Assembly: GCA_000469685.2 (NCBI GenBank)
Contig: LS997563.1
Span: forward strand, 8,294,350-8,358,349
DNA length: 64,000 bases
Origin: Haemonchus contortus
Lineage: Eukaryota; Nematoda; Chromadorea; Rhabditida; Trichostrongylidae
Direction: 5' to 3'
In this document: piece by piece, positions 11,383-22,600 of the stretch
Layout: each line of letters opens with the position of its first letter
Numbering within the stretch: the first letter of the stretch is position 1
Position numbers and translations under genes: made by a program
The notes under the pieces: generated by a model
Databases searched by the model: none
What the model saw: only the letters and a program-made list of their open reading frames with translations
Told to the model about the DNA's origin: nothing

Positions 11383-12387
11383 ATGGCTCGTGGTCATCTG
11401 CTTTCCTCTGATGAGAAGGCTCATCATGAAGGTGGGCTCCGTACTCGAGCCATTTCCAGGCAAATAGAGAGATCCCCTTGGTCCATTCGGAGATTTCTAG
11501 AGAGTCCTCATGTCGTTAGATATAACACCGACTGTGGACACCCATGAAAGATTACTACCCGTGACGAGCGGAAAATTCTGAGGACTGTTTCCAACAGTAC
11601 GTCCTCCTTGAACCAGATCCGATCGGAATTAAACCTCTCTGTGTCGAAAACTACAGTCTGGAGAGCAGTGAGAAGATGCGAGAACATCACCAGGCAAGCA
11701 ATGGAGATGGTGCCACGAATCACCGATCGTCACAAAGAGGCTCGGCTCGGATTTGCAAAGATGAACCTAGGGAGAGATTGGGCAAAGGTAGATCTGCATC
11801 GAAATCTCACCATAGAGCTGAATAATTCCTACTCAGGTCGTCTTTTCGGATGAAAAGAAAGTCAATCTGACGGAATCAAGCGGTACTAACGCGACTTGAG
11901 GAAGGAACCAGTCTACTTCAGCCGTCGCAGTTTCGGTGGAGGAAGCCTATGGTGCGGGTGCATTCTGCAATGATGTCGTGTTGTCGTGAGCTGCAGTATG
12001 GATTTCAAGGATTACCAGAAAGTCTTGGAGCATCATTTAGTACCTTTTCTATGCCATCGCCGTCACCTCAACTACGTCTTTCAACAAGATAACGCCTACA
12101 ATCATGTGAGCCGTGCAACGGATGAGTGGCTGCAATGCCAATAAATAAGCGACCTACCATGGCCAGCCTGCAGTCCCGACCTCAATCGGATGGAACATAT
12201 CTGGGACATAATATTCAGACAGGTTTATGCGAATAACCGTCAGTTCCAGGGCACGGAAGAGCTGAAACGGGCAGTTATCGAAGCATGGAGAGCAACCGAT
12301 GAGGAACATCTTCGAAACCTAGTTTCTAGTATGCCACACAGGCTCTTTGATCTTGCTCCTAAACAAGGAGGAGCTATAGACTATTAA
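11383..12387 (+). pseudogene. Tc3-like transposase, inactivated
   Basis: Reading frames from ATG at 11383 (MARGHLLSSDEKAHH) to TAA at 12387 follow the Tc3 transposase layout. An HTH DNA-binding region comes first, then a DDE catalytic core with FSDEKK (first Asp), an SRRSFGGGS block, FQQDNA (second Asp), PDLNRMEHIW (Glu) and the closing RLFDLAPKQGGAIDY. A 49-bp intron at 11788-11836 (AAG|GTAGAT...CTCAG|GTC) interrupts just before the first catalytic Asp, at a position compatible with the small intron of Tc3. An in-frame stop near 11544, a frameshift near 11885 and another stop near 12141 show it is dead. It would have cut and pasted the element by a DDE mechanism in the nucleus. Confidence 0.85.
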
Positions 12388-12429
12388 CTGTTGTACATAT
12401 GCCATTAACATTGATAAATCATTTACTTC

Positions 12430-12470
12430 CTCAGGGTGACCTTATAATTATGAAACGGTGCAAAAGCCGA
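12430..12470 (-). repeat. Right inner transposase-binding repeat
   Basis: Inverse of 11241-11282. Confidence 0.85.
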
Positions 12471-12616
12471 CACTATCTTCAAAAAATTCCTAAAAAATTT
12501 GAGGTGAAAGATATTGCGACCAAAATTTGAGTACGGAGGTACATTGTGACGAGGAATCTACCAGTGTTTGCCAAAAAATTCCATTCTGGCTGCTTTCTCC
12601 GGGATCGCAAAAATCT

Positions 12617-12646
12617 GGGGTGACCTTATAATTATGAAACGCACTG
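12617..12646 (-). repeat. Right outer terminal repeat of Tc3-like element
   Basis: Inverse of 11074-11104, ending ...GCACTG before TA at 12647-12648. Confidence 0.9.
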
Positions 12647-12649
12647 TAT

Positions 12650-15100
12650 AACTGCCTTTCATCAGACAAACACTGGTCTTGATAGTTCAAAGCGCTGTTC
12701 CTCTGCTCAGATCATCTAATAAGCTAGGTGATCTCGAAATTGCGAGATATCTGACTGAGAGGTTCGTGCATCCTTTTCAGACTTAGAAATAGCGGTTTCT
12801 CCAAAACTTCGTAAAATTTAGACAACAAATAAATAAATAAACTAGCTGGTGTACAGTTTGATCTATCAAATCCTATAAGTTACCACGAAAGATTTCACCG
12901 CTGATCCTGGTGGAGAATGTCGTAAACCACAACGAACGGTTCACTAGATTTACTAAAGAAGGTCCTCCCGACGACACGAGTTGAACCCTCTACCCCTAGT
13001 TGTTTTCTCGAAGGCTCTCGACAGGTTTCCTGCAGCAGTCAAGTGAAAACTTTCGGAGTGACGGAGAAACATCCCGAAGCATTCAGCTGAGATGTATGCC
13101 TACTGAGGCAATCCTCATCTCAAACTCTGAAATGTAATAGTTTCTGCAAACTCCTGGACGAGAAGTCAGATCCCACCAGACGAGTTCTTTACGACGTATT
13201 CAGATTACGCCATTTTTGGAACAGGACTCCTGTTATCAATTAGTTGAACAAAACTCGTCCAATCAAGAAATCGGACTTTGTGAAAAACTACCACAGAGTT
13301 GCAGTTGAATCTGCACAGGAAACGACATAAAACCGTGAAGAAGGTTCATCCGATCGGCCAGACAAGTTCGACTACGAGTCCGGGATGCTCACAACAGATG
13401 CTGCCCATTGTAGATGGTAGCAAAAGGTTTTGAGCGAGTGATTTATCAAAAGAAGGATAAGGAAGAGATAGCTCACGTTCTAGCAAATCTCAAACGTCCG
13501 GGAGTCCTCGAACCTATCTCTGTGTACAAAAGATCAACACAGAGAAGGCATAAAATGTCGCATGAAAGTTACTCATTTACTAATTCAGCTATTTTGATGA
13601 AAAACCAATCAAACTTCTTTACTTACCACCAAAAAAATCTTCTACCGACTTGCCGATTACGGACGGTTGCGTCATCGTCACTCAGTCGTATGGGGTTGTG
13701 ATTGTGATCGCTGGTGAGGGTAAGAATGGTTCTCTCAATTATTCATTCCCACGGTCTCAGCATGGGTTGTACATCTCTCTTCAAACCTTATCGGCAACAT
13801 AACAACGCCTTCTTTCCTGGTCCGAATGATGAATGACTCGATGAAATGTGCCAAGGGAGAGGAAACCGGAGTGCAGCGAAAATTTTCACAGAAATCGATG
13901 TCAGAGTGATGGCAACTGCCAGTGATGATCGCAACCATTCAGGCATGGTCCTGGTCGAAATTGTAGCAAATTGAGCATGTTGGGGGGGGGGGGAACACGG
14001 GGAGGACTGACGTCACTGGGCCATAGATATCAAAGTCCGAAACTCCGAAACAAGCCAAGACGACATTAGGAATAATGGAGACCAAACAACGAATACACTC
14101 CTTCAAAGATGAAACCCCTCTCAGGCTGACAAGTAACATTCTTTCAGACTAGGACCCACGAAGGAACATAAATTAGCCCAGACTTGCATGAGGCTAATAG
14201 GTCTTTTCGATGTATGGCTCTCAATTTGTCAACGATCACAGATAAGGCCTGAGTTCATGAACTGATTCAATCGATTCAACCGAATATGTGATAGGAAGAT
14301 GGTCATAAAGAAGCCTCACAGGAGGGAGTTTCTGAAACAGTTCGATGAGACGAATTTGTCGAGCTGGAAAGCAGAATCGAGAAAGTGTTAAAAAAGGAAG
14401 GTCCTCATCGGATCTCTACTAATATTCAGGAAAAATGCAACTTATATAGCTTGTAAATCATGAATGGAAAGGCGCAATGAGGGCGATCTCACCAGCCCTC
14501 AGAAGGATCGAAGGACAAAGTCTTCGCCTCGAGTCTTCGTGGCGTATTGAAGGCGTATGTGGTCTACACAATGACTTACGGGGGCCAACCGACGACAAAT
14601 TAGTGTTTTCATCCTCCTAGACGATTCCGGTACCAATTGACCGACCCTCGGGAGAATGAAAGGGTTGGTTGGCTCTGACAAGTATCGACACGGAGCTTGA
14701 TCACTAACCGTGGGCGAGCGGTAGTGTGACAAGCGCCACTACACCATCTTCGCACTCTGTTCCTCAGTTGCTGTGGACAAATTCAAAGGTGAAAATTGGA
14801 ACAGCCGATAGTGATCCTCCAATTCGTGACGCGCCATGCATTCGACTTCAATCCTGGAGCGTAGAAGCATCGCTCATAGACTACACATTTGTACCTATTC
14901 CAAGGGGTATATCATACTTCGAATCTTTACTTTTTCAGTCATTTGGTTTACTACGTGGATGCCTACGAGAGATGCGTAACATCGCCAAACTGAATGGAAT
15001 CCAATGATGGATTCGGAAGGTGACAGTGACGTTTTATAGCTGTGAGGCACATGCACCTCAATTCGTTAACTTCAAAAGCGATGATGACTCGTCGCTATCG
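12650..15100. other. Intergenic, possible degraded repeats
   Basis: An open frame at 13414-13701 (+) reads RVIYQKKDKEEIAHVLANLKRPG in part. It has no start context or domain I can name and could be debris from a retroelement. A poly-G run of about 12 bases lies at 13980-13993. No supported gene. Confidence 0.35.
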
Positions 15101-15105
15101 AATAT

Positions 15106-15157
15106 CGAATATTAGAATTCCGCTATTATTGCAGAAATAGCGAAATTCTAATATTCG
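15106..15157. repeat. 22-bp hairpin, one mismatch, 8-base loop
   Basis: 15106-15127 and 15136-15157 are inverted copies beginning CGAATATTAGAATT, differing at one position. The function is unknown. It is probably a small foldback remnant. Confidence 0.85.
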
Positions 15158-15159
15158 CT

Positions 15160-16320
15160 TCAGAGCTTTGCAATATAAGCTGTAGAAGTGAAGACGCTGA
15201 GCGACTAGGCGATCTCGCGGAAGAGTGTGGCGTGTCAATAGTTGGTCTGGGGTGTGGTGCAGTTGGATCGAAAGTGTCGCTTCGCGGCGAAAGCGACGTC
15301 GCACGAGAAGGATTGTAGGAGTATTAAACAGCGAGTGAGAAATATAGGAACAAAAGCAGTAACAGTAGTATCATGCCTAAAATAATACTCGAATCGATCG
15401 ATCTGTATGAAGAACGCCAGAACTGCAATAAGGATGCAACTGGTCCGCGACTGCCGCGTGCGGCGAATCGATTACACGAAACCGATTGAGCTGCCCGTCT
15501 CCCGTTTGTTTGCTATGATTGATCAGGTTATTTATCGATCGATTAGTCCAATGAACGCGACATTCGAAGGTTCTACAGTGACTGGAACTGGCCATGAAGT
15601 AGCCGTTGTTGTGAACAACTTAGGCTTAGCGTAAGTCGTAGAAACTCATGCGAATGAGAAAAGAATTAGGATATGTCTGCCTGTTTTAGCCGGCAAAACG
15701 CGATCTCATTGGAACGAACCCTGAGATAACGAATATCAGCAAAAGCTATTTGGTGCTGAATACCCTGTTTCGAGAGTAAACAGAAGCGTCTAACATAAGC
15801 ATCGAAAAGAAAATAGATTGCAGTGGAAGGGGCACCAAAAATCTAAGTGTGAACTGGGCCATCATAGAAAGGGAGGCACCTACACCATTATTGACATCCA
15901 TAGAAAAAAAATAAGACCAAAAGACTCAGTCACTATGCTGAAGTAGAATCTGAGATGCTCTTATCAAAAAGTTTATTTGTCAAGTTTGAGGGGGAGGATG
16001 GGCTCTGAACACTGATATGCCTCAAACGTTACAACATCAAGGATGCTGTGCTAAAAGCACCAAAATCGATGAAAAGATTTTCTTTTGGAAAAACACTAAA
16101 TAAACAGTAAACAATGAAAACACTTTGGAAAGGGCCGGAACGGAGATCCTATCCTTCACGTATGGATTACCATTCGAGAGTCAAGGTCACGCGGTCATGA
16201 TCACTAATCGCCCAGTTCGCCGTTATTCATTTACCCTTTCTACAATCCGGTAACTACCAGAGTTAGACTGAATGTTGACTCGAAGGACTACATATCAAAA
16301 TTAAATAATCTTATTTTCTG
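15160..16320. other. Intergenic, nothing recognised
   Basis: No coding or repeat structure identified beyond short frames. Confidence 0.4.
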
Positions 16321-16324
16321 GGTC

Positions 16325-16560
16325 GAAGTGGTGTAGTGGCAAGGGGCGCACTAGCACGCATGCGTGGTCACGGGTTCGAATCTCAGATGGATACCTGCCC
16401 AGGCCAAGCGATGATTCCATCCCTTCGTTAATTGGTGGAAGGATCATCTGGGACGATGGAAGCAGTGGCATGCATATCGCTGGCTCTTGCAAGTCAATGT
16501 GTAGGCCATACACGCATTCAAACGTTACTGGGACTTTACTGGATGTCGAATGTCAGGCGC
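16325..16560 (+). mobile_element. tRNA-derived SINE-like repeat
   Basis: A polymerase III A box (TGGTGTAGTGG at about 16331) is followed about 45 bases later by a B box (GGTTCGAATCT at about 16374). The distance and sequence are those of a tRNA promoter, but the segment cannot fold as a full tRNA. It continues into about 170 bases of unrelated body (CTGCCCAGGCC onward). This arrangement is the hallmark of a tRNA-derived SINE. The 3' boundary is uncertain. Confidence 0.6.
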
Positions 16561-16979
16561 ATTCCACTGATTCGCCCCAACAGACATAATCTTTCTTCAA
16601 ATTCTCCAAAAATTCGAGGCACTAATTGATACTGAGCCATAACTCCAGATAACACGGAGCCTCTATTGAATAACAGTAAAGGGAGTAACGATAAACAGCA
16701 AGTAGCTTCGGAAAATATGAAGGCAAAGCAAATGAGGAAAAACAAAAATGTACGACACAATGGCCACTACCGTGGCTGAACAAACAACTGATATTCTTGG
16801 TGATAAGCAAAAACTGAATCAGGCTGCCGCTGAGTGTCAACAAATCAAAGGTCGACAGTGGAAATTTTGTGAAAGAATGCGAATTCCATAAATTAAGTGA
16901 AGGCCAGAGTCGCACTTTAATCGTTCATAGACATAATCCCAGTGGAGGGACAACGCTCTCTTATAACAACAGATTAACT

Positions 16980-17130
16980 AGGCAGTAATAGGTAAGGTAA
17001 GGTAAGCCAAATAAAAGCTAAGGTAAAGGCGAAGACATTGAGATCAGTATGCCCTACCAAATAAGACACACTGCCGCCTAAACCTACACCCTGAAGAAAC
17101 GCCGGGCGAGTTGTCGCGAGACATTTGTCA
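16980..17130 (-). repeat. Interspersed repeat with (GGTAA)n start
   Basis: The minus strand of 17080-17110 (CGGCGTTTCTTCAGGGTGTA, then GGTTTAGGC) reappears on the plus strand at about 18452-18486 with few changes. The left side is a short GGTAA tandem. Confidence 0.6.
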
Positions 17131-17134
17131 AGTT

Positions 17135-19618
17135 TCTGGATATTTGTCAAGTATATAGCTTGTGAATCAAGCAATTCGTTGCGGGACCCACGCTATCGAC
17201 TCTACTTTCGTTTCATTTTGGTGCTACTTATGAATTGTTGTTGGAAGAGATGATGTTAAGAGTGTCCGCGCCCATGAAAGATCCGGAATTAAGGGAAGAG
17301 ATGACAATATACGTTGTTTGAAAGGTAAGCTGTCGTTTTGCCAATGAATATTAGCTTTTCCACCAAGTAGAAATCTCCTCTGGATCACTGGCGCCTGACA
17401 ACATGAAGAAGTAGGGAGAAGCAAGATCTGCATTCTTACTGCTTCCTTCTCAAAGATTATTATAATACGGCGACCTTGAAGCGAATGGCGTGGCTTTAGG
17501 ATCAGCATAGCATAATTGAAGTTAATGTAGTCCTAGGTGCAGGAGCACACCACTCTGCCTCACAATACATTGCACTGGATCAAATTGACCTTCAAATACA
17601 CTGCTGTCATGAATGAAAGTTCATTACCTGGCACGTTGCTACCCGGTGTACTGCGCTCCACTTCCCTTTTCAGCCTAATAAATATACGAGGCTTTCAGAA
17701 AATGGCATCAAATTGCATTGAGAGGACTTCCAAAAAAGTGTCATTTCGCTTCAAACCCCATGTAAATGAAGTTATACCATTAGATCAAAAGAAGGCATGC
17801 ACGTCGTTTCCATTATTTGAGAAGAGGCCGTTTAAAAAGAGTAAGGTTGTAATCGATATTCTATCTTTTAGTTTCTTTTTACTGATGAGCCTTTTCCCGT
17901 GACGCAGTCTTGGTTTTGAACATCACTTCATTTCAATCAAACGTTTTATAGTGGCACTCTTACCGCATGGGTTATTAATGTTAATGTAATGTAATCGAAA
18001 TCATTTTATTGTGGCTCTCTACACAGTGAACCGTTGAGAACCGTTTCAGGTTACAGGTTATATGACGTATCGGAAGGAGGAGGCACAAAAGTTTACGAAA
18101 AAAGTTCCGCCCTACAGAAAGTGTATGCGTGTTGTCCAAAGAAACGAGCAGCTGAGTGAAATTTGAACTGAAATGGAAATACTTGCCGTCCCGGATCCCC
18201 GTTTCTACATCCATCGCGAAAGACTTCGTAAAGCTCTCCTCTTCCCATGGTTCGCCTCTTATTTTCGAAATTTTCCTCCCAAGATGTCATATAGTCTCTT
18301 TCGAACAACGTATTGTGCCACCTTTTCCTTTACATTCGGATTTTTCTTGTTTGCGGACACTCGGAACATCAAAGTGAAGCTACAGTAAAGGCACGATGGC
18401 GTGTGTCCCGCAACGAACTAGATTCGAACAGTGGGCAACTTGCCAAAAAAACTCGGCCGGCGTTTTTTCAGGGTGTAGGTTTAGGCAACAGTAATAAGAC
18501 TTCACTACAAACTCATTAAACCAACACAAGGCAAAAATCAGAGTGGCAATGCACTTTGGTCCGCATTAAAAGTACATGGTGCGAGATAGTGCGAAAGACG
18601 ACTTCATTCGAGGAGTTTCCCTCCTCTCCCTCGGTCTGATTTCAGTATTTATTAGGTGATGTTCCAAAATCTTGCTCTTTCCCTGTTTGGGTAATAAAAA
18701 ATGACTACCGACCCCATCTGAAACTTTAAGACTTGCAACTGACAAAGTAGCGAATAACACAGATTTCTGCATAATTCTACTAAGGACGAAAGCACTGGTA
18801 TTAGTTTTAGAGATTCAGTAGCCATAAAAGCTAAGGTCCGAGCCAAAAGTGAAGTAAGGGCTCAGGTCAGAGTCACAAATTTTGCCCTTTTTTCACTTAG
18901 TTAGGGTCCCACCTTCACTGAATGTGTAATGAGCAATGCAAACTGTCCGTCCTTCCCTAAAACAGTGCCCCAAACTTAATCAGTACAAACTTTTCTTAAT
19001 TTTCGCTATGATATGGTTACTAGAACTCATTTCATGGCCGTTGTTCTCTATTATATCCATTTTAATTGGATCTCTAGGGACTGTTATCCTTTTCCTGGAC
19101 GTTTGCTCTTTGTTTTCTTGCTAGTTGCATTCGATTCCTTTACACATAATATGTTTGCACCCGCAAGAAAAAAACGAGTGAACAAACGAATGAGTACTGT
19201 TGAACATCCCACATGAACTGATGACCTAAAAGAGAATAGAAGGCCGTTAGCAACTTTCCTAAGCCGATTTCCTCGAATCAAGCCTAGTGTAGCTTCGAGC
19301 ATCTTGCTGTAGAATCAAAATGGAAGCGGAAATAAAACGGAGTCAATAGGTTGCCGTCCTTTCCACAACTATTTGTTCAAACCCCTCCCAGTACGTGAAA
19401 TCACGTCTGCCAAGTTGTACGTGACGTAACGTTGCGGACGATGACTTCGAAATATTCTCACCGTCTAGCTTCTTGCTCTTGGAAACTTTCGTTGTTTTTC
19501 TATTCTGATTGTTTATTCTGAAAGTTTATTCTAATTACTATCAATCTCATTGTTTCAACTGTTCGTGTGACCTGCAATCATACATAAACTTCGGTTGTTC
19601 ATGTACAGTTAATTGTAG
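17135..19618. other. Intergenic upstream of rpn-9
   Basis: Apart from the second copy of the 17080 repeat at 18452-18486, I see only short open frames without support. The rpn-9 promoter must lie in the right part of this stretch. Confidence 0.4.
19614..19618 (+). promoter_or_regulatory. Probable spliced-leader trans-splice acceptor of rpn-9
   Basis: TTGTAG ends exactly one base before the ATG at 19619 with no upstream donor needed. In nematodes an acceptor abutting the start codon is the usual sign of SL trans-splicing. This is inferred from position only. Confidence 0.5.
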
Positions 19619-22600
19619 ATGTCCGAAAGAGTGGAAGCATATCTAGCAAAGAACAAAAAAGAGGCAAAGGGTGACGTTGCTGATATATGGTTGAAGTTCG
19701 AGCAGTTATATTCGAGGAAGTGAGTTTTGCTTCTCTTTTTGTCGCAGCTCGAACGCCTTTGAAATCAATTTGATGGATTTCTGTCATACATTACTCTAAA
19801 GTCTGTCATACAATACTCTAAGGTGTTTAGGCTCAAGCCCGGCTTGTTTTTCGCATGCTTTCCTTATGTTTGCCCTTGAATGAGGTTCTTTTGTGCAATA
19901 TGAAAAGAAATTGCTAGAACCTCAACTGTTCATTACGCATTTGTCCTTTGCGAGGGGTGTAAGTACTAATATCGATCGAGTGCGCAACTCACTTTACCAA
20001 GTTTAGTGAGTTACTGATTTTCCTGGTTTTAGCAAATCTACAAGTACATAGTACAGAAAATAAGTGTTAAGTTTTCTACAAACTCTGTTTTGACCCTTAC
20101 ATTTAGTAGTTTCAAGCGGGACGGGGACGTTGACGCTAAACAGGAGGGTACATAGAAAAATGTTCCACGCAGCTAGCCTTGTTTGACCGTCTTGCAGTTT
20201 TTTGAATGCTTGATGTTAATCAACAACTGGATCTTCTCTAGGCTGTGGCATCAACTAACTCAGGAAGTACGATCTGCGCAGGCAAATCCAGCTTTCACTG
20301 CATCACTTAACCAAAAGGAATTCTATGATGGGTAAGCCTCGAAACTTACTAAATTTTGGGAAGAGATGCACGACGAGTTCCGATTTCTTTGAGTTTAGGT
20401 TCATCTCCGAATTCGAGCATCGCATAAACGCTTTGCAACTGGTAGAGATCGCATTGCCCATTGCTAAATACATTTTCGAGAAAGGTCTGTTGTTTCGGCT
20501 GCGTAATCCCTCAGTTTATGTGAGTTTATTTTTTTAATTCAGACAAGGAAGCTGCATACGAGTTCCTGGCCAAAATCGAGAAGACCGTGAGCAAAGATAA
20601 GGTGAAGCGAAGTTTTTGTTAAGCTTTTTCTTTTTTCTGGGTAAGACCTGCTACTTTTTTTAAAGTTTCGCTTATGTTCTGGCAATTACCTGATTTCTTT
20701 GCCTGAAAAAGAGTAAAAACAGAAGATGTTCAAAGTTTCGAGAGGGCAGGAGAAATCAAGGTAAACATAGTGTAGGAATGAAAACTATTTGGTTGGAAGG
20801 AAAGTGCTCAGTTCGACTTTTTAGTTTCCAATTGATTTTATTGTACTAGGAGACGCTAATTATCATTAGCTCCTGGCATGGGGTTGATCTTATTGCCAGT
20901 AAATTTGTTGTTGTGCTAAAGCCATAGCTGAGGCAGCTGTTGAGCTTCGTTGATCTGTTTGTCTGCTATGAAATAATGCCCTTATTCCTTGACTGGTTTT
21001 CTTCGTTGAAGCTACTCTACAAAGTACGAGTAACGGTTCTGAAGACGTGAAGAATAAAATATATGCTGCGAGTCAATTAGTTTGGACCAAGGCCTTTTCG
21101 ATTCTTTAGATCCATCGAAATTTTCCCTCAAAGAGCGGTAGTGTTGATGAATCTGCGTGATCAAAAGTGAATAAATTGTTTTCTATTGTGCACGTCGACG
21201 TTTTGACTGCACGATGGCTATGTTTTCGGTGCATTTCGGCGCAGCGGTTCGATGAAGAATTCCGATGCATGGCGGACCTGATGTTTCGAAATATTTTTAG
21301 ATATTTGGTTGAACTATGGCAATAAGCAAGAAGGAAATAAAAATCAGCATTGAAGCGAAAGACGGACACGAGAAATGACGCTGAATGCTTTCTTTCCAAC
21401 CAGATATTTCAAATAGTAGAAGAGAGCACTTACTGACCGAAGTTTGATTTGAGGGAGTGAGTGTGCCGAAGCTCGAACTCCTCCAAACAGAAGGAGGGAA
21501 AGAGAAGAAGGAAGAAAGTCCGAAGGAAGAGCGTAATTCACAATCTCGTTCTCGTTCTCGAAGTCGTTCGCGCTCCAGCTCTCGCTCGAGGAAACGTAGC
21601 TCCAGCCGAACCAGATCAAGAAGCAGAAGCAGGGGACGCAGAAGTCGTCGTTCACGCCGATCCAGATCGCGGTCTTACACCTACTCTCCTACACCATCGA
21701 GCAGTCGTCGCGTCGTCAGTGCTAGAATCCATATCTCTGGACTGCCCTCTACTATCTCTATTCGAGATTTAGAGCGAGAATTTGAAAAGTTTGGCAGAGT
21801 GGTAGACATCTGGCTCGCTTCGTACTATCCATACTACGCATTCATTACTTTCAAAAGGGAGAAAGATGCGGAGGAAGCCATAAGGATGATGGATGATACG
21901 TACCTGGACAATCATCGGATTCGAGTTGGTCACGCTTTACCTCGAGTTGATCGGTTCAATCGTTCCCGAGTAAGATCACGTTCACGTACTCCTTCACGCT
22001 CGTACAGATCTTCAAGAAGGTCACGTTCTCGTAGTCGTTCGCGCTCACGATCGCGTAGTCGCAGGCGCCACTACAGATCGACTTCATCGTCCCGATCACA
22101 CTGAGGTACTGTTCAAAGTATCCACGAAATGGTCTTATACGTATCGATTGGTTGACTCCATTCACTCCACGGTTTGTGGTAAATAGAGAGTTGCAGATTT
22201 ACTGATCGGCACCTATTTGATCTGTTTCGTGGATTCCACTTCTTTGTGTTCAACGATGCCACTGCCTGAGAGCTGACTCATGCTCGTCTTGCAGTGCCCT
22301 GTGCAGTTTATAATTTGATCTTTTCTAAAAGAAACTTGAGCTTCTAGGAGCTCGGCTAGTGATTTGGTGGTTTAAGATTCCTTCATGTTTCAACAATTCC
22401 AGCTAAGTACCATTCATGGAGGGATGCCGGCATTAGTTTTTAAGAAAAAGGGGCTTTTAGATTGAGTGAAAATGACCAGTTTTCCTCTTTCCTTCGTCTT
22501 GTAATTTTTTGGGGCCGTGTGAGAAGCAGACATAAGGATGCCATCGTTAAAAGTTATGGGGGAAAGTGTTCGTTGGGTTTTCATGGATGTTTCACCGATG

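Larger units (their letters stand above)
11074..12646 (+). mobile_element. Tc3-like Tc1/mariner transposon with double (IR/DR) ends
   Basis: The element is bounded by inverted CAGTGCGTTTCATAATTATA ends at 11074 and 12646, each next to TA, the standard Tc1/mariner target. A second copy of the core GTTTCATAATTATAAGG sits inside each end (11255 onward; inverse near 12457 leftward), about 180 bases in on both sides. The symmetric spacing matches the two-binding-site ends known for Tc3 and the IR/DR ends of Sleeping Beauty. The transposase between them is broken, so the copy is non-autonomous. Confidence 0.88.
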
